Positions 5,794 through 9,332 of a DNA stretch of 9,332 nucleotides are shown piece after piece. The DNA is from an uncultured Xanthobacteraceae bacterium (GTDB lineage Bacteria > Pseudomonadota > Alphaproteobacteria > Rhizobiales > Xanthobacteraceae), in contig CATPCO010000656.1 in assembly GCA_955652925.1 (NCBI GenBank), forward strand, positions 1 through 9,332. Reading direction: 5' to 3'. A program made the position numbers and the translations under genes. Every line of letters begins with the position of its first letter. The stretch's first letter is position 1. The notes under the pieces are model-generated. The model ran no database searches. It worked only from the letters and a program-made list of their open reading frames with translations, and was not told the origin of the DNA.

Positions 5794-5895
5794 GCAGCAC
5801 TTGTCGAGATTGAGAAGCTTTGGGGCGCCTCTCCAGTGGGACTCCAGACGGTGAGCTCGACACCCTTGTGGCACTCGTCGAGACATATGAGGAGC
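5794..5895 (+). pseudogene. Relic copy of the higA 5' segment inside vapBC (copy C)
   Basis: It begins at the same point as the relic at 480 (both read TAGCAGCACTTGTCGAGATT), and follows the higA 5' coding segment to the GAGGAG of the YEE codons. Against copy B it has a 2-base insertion (CTCTCCAG) and a 4-base deletion (GGTGAGCTC), so the frame is lost. It replaces the end of vapB and stops 9 bases before the vapC ATG. A long open frame crosses it into vapC only by chance. Confidence 0.85.
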
Positions 5896-5904
5896 AGGCA
5901 CGCC

Positions 5905-6356
5905 ATGGAAGGTCCGCTAGTGCGCGCCGTCGACACCAATGTGCTGGTGTACGCCGCCGACATCGACTCGCAATTTCATGCCCCTTGTCGCGATTGGCTC
6001 GAGCGCCAACGGGCGCGACCAGATGCTTGGTACCCTACTTGGCCAATCCCTACGAGTTTTTACGCGTGACAACCCACCCACGGGTCATGCGACAGCCGTG
6101 GAGCGCACCGGCGGCGTGGCAGTTCGTCACGGCGTTGCTCGCTTCGCCGGGCTTCGCCGTTCTTGTCCCGACACAACGACACGCTGACGTCGCCGGTGAG
6201 GTCATCATGGAGTTGCCACACCTCTGTGGTAATCTGCTTCACGATGCGCACACGGCTATTCTCATGCGCGAGCACGGGATCGGGCGCATCTGCACCCGCG
6301 ATACCGATTTCAATCAATTCCGATTTCTCGAAGTGATCGATCTACTTCGACTGTAG
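5905..6356 (+). pseudogene. vapC, PIN-domain toxin with a one-base deletion
   Basis: Frame one from the ATG at 5905 reads MEGPLVRAVDTNVLVYAADI and on to DAWYPTWPI. The next frame continues YEFLRVTTHPRVMRQPWSAP, LLHDAHTAILMREHGIGRIC and TRDTDFNQFRFLEVIDLLRL to a stop at 6356. All four PIN acidic positions are visible (D in AVDTN, E in YEFLR, D in LHDAHTA, D in TRDTDF). The family is an RNase, usually of tRNA or rRNA. The break lies between about 6040 and 6051. The span of 452 bases is one short of 151 codons, which fits a single lost base and an otherwise full-length gene. Its antitoxin is also broken, so loss of the toxin may have come first or been selected. Confidence 0.85.
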
Positions 6357-6395
6357 GATCGTTATTGGTGACGCGGTAACAGGCTTACAACAACC

Positions 6396-6722
6396 ATGAC
6401 GAAAAAGAAGATCGGATACGAAGTGGGGAGCGGGAATGTCTTCGCCGATCTCGGCCTTCCCAATGCCGAGGAACACCTAATCAAGGCGCAACTCGTCTAC
6501 AAGATCGACACCTTAATGGAGGAGCGCAGGCTCAAGCAGGTTGAGGCCGCCCAGCTGTTCGGTGTCAAGCAGCCCGACATTTCCAAGATGCTGCACGGTG
6601 ATTTCCGGCAGTTCTCGGTTGAGCGGTTGTTGCGGTTCCTGGTGGCGCTAGGGCAGGACGTAGAGATCGTTATCAAGCCACATCGGGATCGTCGGCACGG
6701 CGCCCAGCTTCGCGTCGCTTGA
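6396..6722 (+). CDS. XRE-family antitoxin (COG5606-like), solo
   Basis: This intact 108-residue protein starts MTKKKIGYEVGSGNVFADLG, the diagnostic N-terminus of XRE antitoxins paired with phage Gp49-like (HigB/RelE-fold) toxins, and continues LPNAEEHLIKAQLVYKIDTL. The helix-turn-helix lies at about residues 36-75 (RRLKQVEAAQLFGVKQPDIS), followed by the conserved FSVERLLRFLVALGQDVEIV. The usual toxin gene would lie immediately upstream, but only 39 bases separate this ATG from the end of the vapC pseudogene. No toxin relic is seen there or downstream, where the TumA gene ends convergently 85 bases away. It is therefore an orphan antitoxin that could repress or protect against related modules elsewhere. 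The ribosome site is weak. Confidence 0.87.
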   Translation: MTKKKIGYEVGSGNVFADLGLPNAEEHLIKAQLVYKIDTLMEERRLKQVEAAQLFGVKQPDISKMLHGDFRQFSVERLLRFLVALGQDVEIVIKPHRDRRHGAQLRVA

Positions 6723-6807
6723 AAAGCATCGCAATCAGCGGGCCGCGAGGCTTTGGCGAGACCGCGTGAGCTTATCGACCGATTGAGTTTCTCGCTCCCC
6801 ATTCGCG

Positions 6808-7164
6808 TCATGAGAACGAAAGCTGCGCATCGACTCCCGCAAATGGCGCGCGCAGTCCGATTTCATCTTCTTCCAACAACCCGGCCATCTCCAAAGCGCG
6901 CACATCGCCATGCACGCGTTTGTAATCTCGCCCAAGCTCGCGTGCGAGTGCAGCGATCGACAGGTTAGGCCGGCGACGTACGAAGCGGACAAGCTCGATC
7001 CGCTTCGGCGACAACGTCGCCAATAGACCCTCCAAGCTTTCGAACGAAAGATGCTCCTCATGGATCGGCTCACCACGTTTCGCCCGTCGCCACGCGTCGA
7101 CAAACCGCCGGCCGGATGCCTCTAGGCTTTCCACGTGAACCCGAACTTTGCGTTGCTTCGTCAT
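6808..7164 (-). CDS. TumA-like antitoxin (HVO_A0114-type winged helix)
   Basis: This 118-residue protein has a winged helix at about residues 42-105: ESLEGLLATLSPKRIELVRF, VRRRPNLSIAALARELGRDY, KRVHGDVRALEMAGLLEED. This is the MarR/IclR-like DNA-binding domain of the HVO_A0114 antitoxin family, paired with TumE toxins. The N-terminal 40 residues are basic and may contact the toxin. Its ATG overlaps the TumE stop as ATGA, so the two are translationally coupled and the toxin is encoded first. It should both neutralise TumE and repress the operon, possibly at the inverted repeat over the TumE start. Family assignment is by sequence pattern from memory. Confidence 0.8.
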   Translation of the reverse strand: MTKQRKVRVHVESLEASGRRFVDAWRRAKRGEPIHEEHLSFESLEGLLATLSPKRIELVRFVRRRPNLSIAALARELGRDYKRVHGDVRALEMAGLLEEDEIGLRAPFAGVDAQLSFS

Positions 7165-7448
7165 CGCTTTCTCCTCGCTTCCTCGACATCGGCCAAGAAG
7201 TCGGCAATCAACCTGTTCGGCGACGTGAAGCGATATGCCAACTCGCGTCCCAACACGTGGCGGTGATCGCCCCTTCCCCCCTCGTTGTCATAGCACACGA
7301 GCCTCTTGCCGCCCTTCCCGAAGTAAAGCCGATATTTGAAGCCATGGTGACTGCCCGGGACTCTCTGCGGCACCTTCCAGATCACCATCTCGACGATCGC
7401 TCCGTCGTCCAATTCATGCTTTAGGCGAAAAACCGGCGCCGCCCTCAT
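7161..7448 (-). CDS. TumE-family (DUF6516) toxin
   Basis: This 95-residue protein carries the TumE/DUF6516 pattern in order: LDDGAIVEMVIWKVPQRVPG (residues 13-32), HHGFKYRLYFGKGG (34-47), the highly conserved YDNEGGRGDHRH (53-64), YRFTSPNRLIADFLADVE (72-89). The family belongs to type II toxin-antitoxin systems; the His/Asp-rich GDHRH motif is the likely active site, but the biochemical target is not well established. It is full length, with no lesion. The ATG at 7448 lies inside a perfect inverted repeat and has no Shine-Dalgarno; a possible promoter puts the transcript start at or near the ATG. TumA follows with a 4-base overlap. Confidence 0.85.
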   Translation of the reverse strand: MRAAPVFRLKHELDDGAIVEMVIWKVPQRVPGSHHGFKYRLYFGKGGKRLVCYDNEGGRGDHRHVLGRELAYRFTSPNRLIADFLADVEEARRKR

Positions 7449-7485
7449 ATGGCGTATGATGCCATAGACCAGTTTATCGCGTCAA
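7446..7485 (-). promoter_or_regulatory. Promoter and operator candidate of tumE-tumA
   Basis: On the reverse strand TTGACG (7480-7485) precedes a -10-like CATCAT by 18 bases (7456-7461), 7 bases before the ATG. The inverted repeat TATGGC-7-GCCATA (7448-7453 and 7461-7466) covers the start codon and the -10. TumA binding there would block transcription. The -10 match is weak, so the promoter is tentative; the palindrome is exact. Confidence 0.4.
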
Positions 7486-7513
7486 GAGCTATAGCGCCCT
7501 TGCTCGACGCGAT

Positions 7514-7570
7514 CTTGTGGGATTGGGGCACCTCCAGTCGGACTCCAGACGGTGACAACTTCGACACCCC
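7514..7570 (+). pseudogene. Short relic of the higA 5' segment (copy D)
   Basis: CTTGTGGGATTG, then a deletion of about 12 bases relative to higA, then GGGCACCTCCAGTCGGACTC and CAGACGGTGACAACTTCGAC up to about 7570. It keeps the diagnostic bases of the relics at 480 and 5794 (CCTCCAGT, AGACGGTGA, CGACACCC) rather than those of intact higA. It is the most decayed copy, and only about 57 bases can be aligned. Confidence 0.75.
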
Positions 7571-7778
7571 TCAAGCGAATTCGTGAGCAGCGACGTGCAA
7601 ATCGGAAATCCGGCGCGCTGAACTCGTCCAAGTACGCCGCGCGAACTCATCGTGACGACCAGTGGTAGTCCCGCCGTGTGCCTTCGGGCATGAAACCTGT
7701 CCGCGGGCCGCTTTGACGGCTGAGCTTCGATAGCTTGTTCGGACTTTGGTGATCGGTTTAGCCGCTCGGGTTTTCGCG

Positions 7779-7827
7779 AGCGAGGTCATTCTGATCATCC
7801 GGCTGCCCATTCGGCATTCGCGGCTAA
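7779..7827. repeat. Direct repeat, left copy
   Basis: AGCGAGGTCATTCTGATCAT, then CCGGCTGCC and a variable middle, ending TTCGCGGCTAA. The right copy at 8682-8727 has one substitution in the first 29 bases and a 3-base gap in the middle. The two bracket the toxin-antitoxin operon at 7874-8610, in the same orientation. Confidence 0.75.
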
Positions 7828-7873
7828 GGCAGTCCGTTTCTCACTCACGCAGTTAGTCTTTTCGACTGGATGT

Positions 7874-8281
7874 TTAGCGTGCGAACGCACGACAAGCAGC
7901 TTTTGGTTCGCGGTCAATGATGCGCAAAAGTGCGCGCATGGCACCGTCAAGGCTGCGTCGCCCCTGCTCGTACGACTCCATTGTACGCGCTGGAATCCCA
8001 AACAAGCGCTCGAATTCCTTGGTTGAGGAGGCGACCTTCAACCGAATAGCCCTTATCTGAGCGGGCGATATAGCGTTGGCCGCCAGTTCATGCGCCTTCA
8101 GCTCGATTTCACCGCGCAGGTGTCTTGCCATCTCTTCGAAGGCTTCGACAAGATCATCGCCGACGCGTGAGCCCTTAGCGCGCGATCGGCTTTGCCGGTT
8201 CCTGTCGCTATAAGCGCGCCCTCTTTGCAATTCAGTGGGGGATCTGTGGCGATTTGCCTGAGTTTTCTTCGGCAATACCAT
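7874..8281 (-). CDS. XRE/NadS-like antitoxin
   Basis: This 135-residue protein has a helix-turn-helix at about residues 72-110: SPAQIRAIRLKVASSTKEFE, RLFGIPARTMESYEQGRRSL. The preceding segment VGDDLVEAFEEMARHLRGEI (40-59) is the dimerisation/toxin-binding region seen in NadS-type HigA antitoxins. The first 38 residues are an unusually basic extension (RNRQSRSRAK), longer than most relatives; no internal ATG would give the normal length, so the ATG at 8281 stands. It follows the toxin stop by two bases, so the pair is one operon. Expected roles are neutralising the toxin and repressing the promoter at 8617-8645. The stop codon is followed by a small hairpin-forming sequence within the last codons (7878-7891). 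Confidence 0.85.
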   Translation of the reverse strand: MVLPKKTQANRHRSPTELQRGRAYSDRNRQSRSRAKGSRVGDDLVEAFEEMARHLRGEIELKAHELAANAISPAQIRAIRLKVASSTKEFERLFGIPARTMESYEQGRRSLDGAMRALLRIIDREPKAACRAFAR

Positions 8282-8283
8282 TG

Positions 8284-8610
8284 CTAACTTCCCGGCTTCT
8301 TGATGCTTTCGAGCGCTGCCAGAATTCGGCGTCGCTGATCGGTCGATAGGTCGTCCCGCTCGCTCTTGGAGTAGGCGGCCATCATATAAAAACGGTCTGT
8401 CCCAATCGCCACGTAGTAGACCACGCGCCCGCCGCCCTGCTTGCCCATTCCCGGCCGTTGTACCCTTGCCTTGCGGGCGCCTTTAAGCCCGCGGACCATC
8501 GGGTGCGTTGGATTGGCGACAATCTCGGCCTCGATGTCGGCCATCCCGGCTTCATCGATGCCCATATCCCGCATGCCACGTAAGTAGGGCATCAATCGGA
8601 AGATCGGCAT
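8284..8610 (-). CDS. RelE/HigB-like (NadT-type) toxin
   Basis: This 108-residue RelE-fold RNase toxin is full length. The core GLKGARKARVQRPGMGKQGG (residues 41-60) followed by GRVVYYVAIGTDRFYMMAAY (61-80) and SKSERDDLSTDQRRRILAAL (81-100) is the standard pattern: basic, Gly-rich loop, YY strand, then the K-x-E-R-D-D-L helix. The family cleaves mRNA, usually on the ribosome. The N-terminus MPIFRLMPYLRGMRDMGIDE marks a subgroup distinct from the HigB at 4861. The ATG at 8610 has a close GAAGG that overlaps the candidate -10 element. The antitoxin follows two bases after the stop. The whole operon sits between direct repeats. Confidence 0.88.
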   Translation of the reverse strand: MPIFRLMPYLRGMRDMGIDEAGMADIEAEIVANPTHPMVRGLKGARKARVQRPGMGKQGGGRVVYYVAIGTDRFYMMAAYSKSERDDLSTDQRRRILAALESIKKPGS

Positions 8611-8616
8611 TTGGCC

Positions 8617-8645
8617 TTCATACTACAGTGCAGTTATTACGTCAA
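8617..8645 (-). promoter_or_regulatory. Promoter of the rightmost TA operon
   Basis: On the reverse strand TTGACG (8640-8645), a 17-base spacer and TATGAA (8617-8622) form a good sigma-70 promoter ending 6 bases before the ATG at 8610. The spacer holds the near-palindrome ACTGCACTGTAGT (8622-8634), a plausible antitoxin operator. Transcription would start at about the ATG itself, giving a leaderless message. Confidence 0.55.
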
Positions 8646-8681
8646 TGTATGACTGAGAGCACTCAAGTTTCTGCCTATGCC

Positions 8682-8727
8682 AGCGAGGTCATTCTGGTCA
8701 TCCGGCTGCCGCGGCCTTCGCGGCTAA
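8682..8727. repeat. Direct repeat, right copy
   Basis: AGCGAGGTCATTCTGGTCAT, then CCGGCTGCC, ending TTCGCGGCTAA: the partner of 7779-7827. It lies upstream of the toxin promoter. The frame of this copy reads SEVILVIRLP on the + strand, but I find no gene it belongs to. Confidence 0.75.
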
Positions 8728-8733
8728 CTAGCC

Positions 8734-8807
8734 AAGGGCTCCGCCCTTGATATCCCTTGCGCCGGAGCGTGGGGAGGGTGCCGAGGATGATCGCGGGATA
8801 TCAAGGG
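8734..8807. repeat. 13-bp perfect inverted repeat with nested hairpin
   Basis: CCCTTGATATCCC (8744-8756) and GGGATATCAAGGG (8795-8807) are exact reverse complements separated by 38 bases. AAGGGC-TCC-GCCCTT (8734-8748) is a second perfect hairpin overlapping the left arm, so two alternative folds are possible. There is no T-run, so it is a poor terminator. It could be the ends of a small element or a binding site. Confidence 0.6.
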
Positions 8808-8875
8808 GGAGCCATGGTTGAGGGCCACAGATAGCCGCTACGATCCCGGTCCTGGCACTGCAGCGCGGGCCGGTC

Positions 8876-8956
8876 ATGAACTCCTTCTACGAGCACCACA
8901 GGGACAGCATACATTGGCACTATCGCTGCTGGCGAAGCTGGAGGCGGCCGGATTAA
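8876..8956 (+). pseudogene. Truncated start of a conserved hypothetical protein
   Basis: The frame reads MNSFYEHHRDSIHWHYRC and then departs into WRSWRRPD and a stop at 8956. The first 18 residues match the start of a hypothetical family beginning M-N-x-F-Y-E-H-H-x-D-S-I-x-x-H-Y-R-C-F-D-R. Members I recall are hundreds of residues long and of unknown function. The break falls exactly after Cys18. What follows is unrelated, so this is a deletion or recombination junction rather than a frameshift. Identification is from memory. Confidence 0.5.
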
Positions 8957-9332
8957 TCACCCGCGTCGTGCCCAGCGGGGCTCAAGCTCGCAGCCGTAGC
9001 CCGGATGAGCACCGCGATGTCCGGGCCACGTCGGGGATACCGTCAGCACCGTCAACAGCGTCCGCGCCAATAGGGCAGGACAACCTCGAGTTGGGACCGG
9101 CTGGCGACAGCCGCCGATCGAGCCCGATCAGTTATCCATCACGGGCGCAGACGATGCTGACGGGGCTGACGCAAATGCCGCGGTTCGTTTCGGGTAATTG
9201 GGTTGAAGCTACCGCCGCCGCGGTCTGCCATTGTCTGTCGCAAGGTTAAGCAACGCCAGCAGTGCCACATCGAAGCTAGTGATCCATCCGGAGTATATTA
9301 ATGCGGCACGTTTCCTACAGCGCCTTTCGAGA
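8957..9332. other. Right-edge stretch without a recognised gene
   Basis: A + strand frame stays open to 9249 but its product has no recognisable domain and runs across the truncated gene. GCCCGGA (8999-9005) and TCCGGGC (9020-9026) form a 7-bp inverted repeat within GTAGCCCGGATGAGC, which resembles the common rhizobial intergenic palindrome with CCCGGAT and ATCCGGG arms. The rest shows no ribosome site or RNA-like structure. Confidence 0.4.

Larger units (their letters stand above)
7486..7873. other. Stretch without an intact gene
   Basis: It contains a short higA relic (7514-7570) and one copy of a direct repeat (7779-7827). A reverse-strand open frame (7810-7571) and short + frames have no family resemblance that I can name and no ribosome site. 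The stretch separates the divergently starting tumE operon from the end of the rightmost TA module. Confidence 0.4.

Noticed and set aside
5820..6356. A single 178-residue protein spanning the higA relic and vapC
   Set aside because: The N-terminal half is an out-of-frame reading of the higA relic and of vapC; the PIN domain start lies in another frame.
6735..7103. A 122-codon Arg/Ser-rich frame on the reverse strand
   Set aside because: It is an out-of-frame shadow of the TumA gene on the same strand; the TumA frame has the winged-helix pattern and the ATGA coupling.
7874..7891. Hairpin CGTGCG-AA-CGCACG at the end of the rightmost antitoxin as a terminator
   Set aside because: The stem is only 6 bp, it lies in coding sequence before the stop, and no T-run follows on the transcribed strand.

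Overview
The window is GC-rich (AT-rich only near its left edge) and looks like accessory DNA of an alphaproteobacterium, most likely a Bradyrhizobium-type rhizobial relative. That placement is an inference. It rests on the codon style, on two hypothetical-protein families I associate with that group (the ORF ending at 2942 and the broken HNH-like gene at 4488-4810), and on GC-rich palindromic intergenic repeats. No tRNA, rRNA, CRISPR array, transposase or integrase is recognisable.

The dominant theme is toxin-antitoxin (TA) modules, intact and decayed, packed at about one per 1.3 kb. From left to right: a DUF4160-DUF2442 pair (1040-1783, +); a lone XRE antitoxin with the reading-frame relic of its HigB-type partner overlapping its start (2166-2518, -); an intact HigB-HigA pair (4861-5562, +); a frameshifted vapBC (5615-6356, +); a lone XRE antitoxin without its usual toxin (6396-6722, +); an intact TumE-TumA pair (7448-6808, -); and an intact RelE/HigB-like toxin with an XRE antitoxin (8610-7874, -). 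Four pairs look complete, one is broken and two antitoxins are solo.

Non-TA genes are few. A lipoprotein with a C-terminal peptidoglycan-binding domain (4253-3567, -) is followed by a conserved hypothetical protein whose N-terminus looks replaced (3619-2942, -). An HNH-like gene has lost one base (4488-4810, +), and only about 18 codons remain of another conserved protein at 8876.

Several structures are not explained by genes. A segment of the higA 5' coding region (about codons 14-55) occurs four times on the + strand: once in intact higA and three times as relics at 480-607, 5794-5895 and 7514-7570. The relics share bases that the intact gene lacks. One copy has replaced the tail of vapB directly before vapC. 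A 157-bp element with 23-bp terminal inverted repeats (22 of 23 matching) lies at 2680-2836. Near-identical direct repeats of about 47 bp bracket the rightmost TA module. A 13-bp perfect inverted repeat lies at 8744-8807. Three of the TA operons have a -10-like hexamer 5-7 bases before the start codon, consistent with leaderless or nearly leaderless transcripts.

Overall the region reads as a TA graveyard and hot spot: modules arrive, lose partners or frames, and leave fragments. The surviving pairs are probably self-regulated two-gene operons; the adjoining lipoprotein shows no functional link to them.
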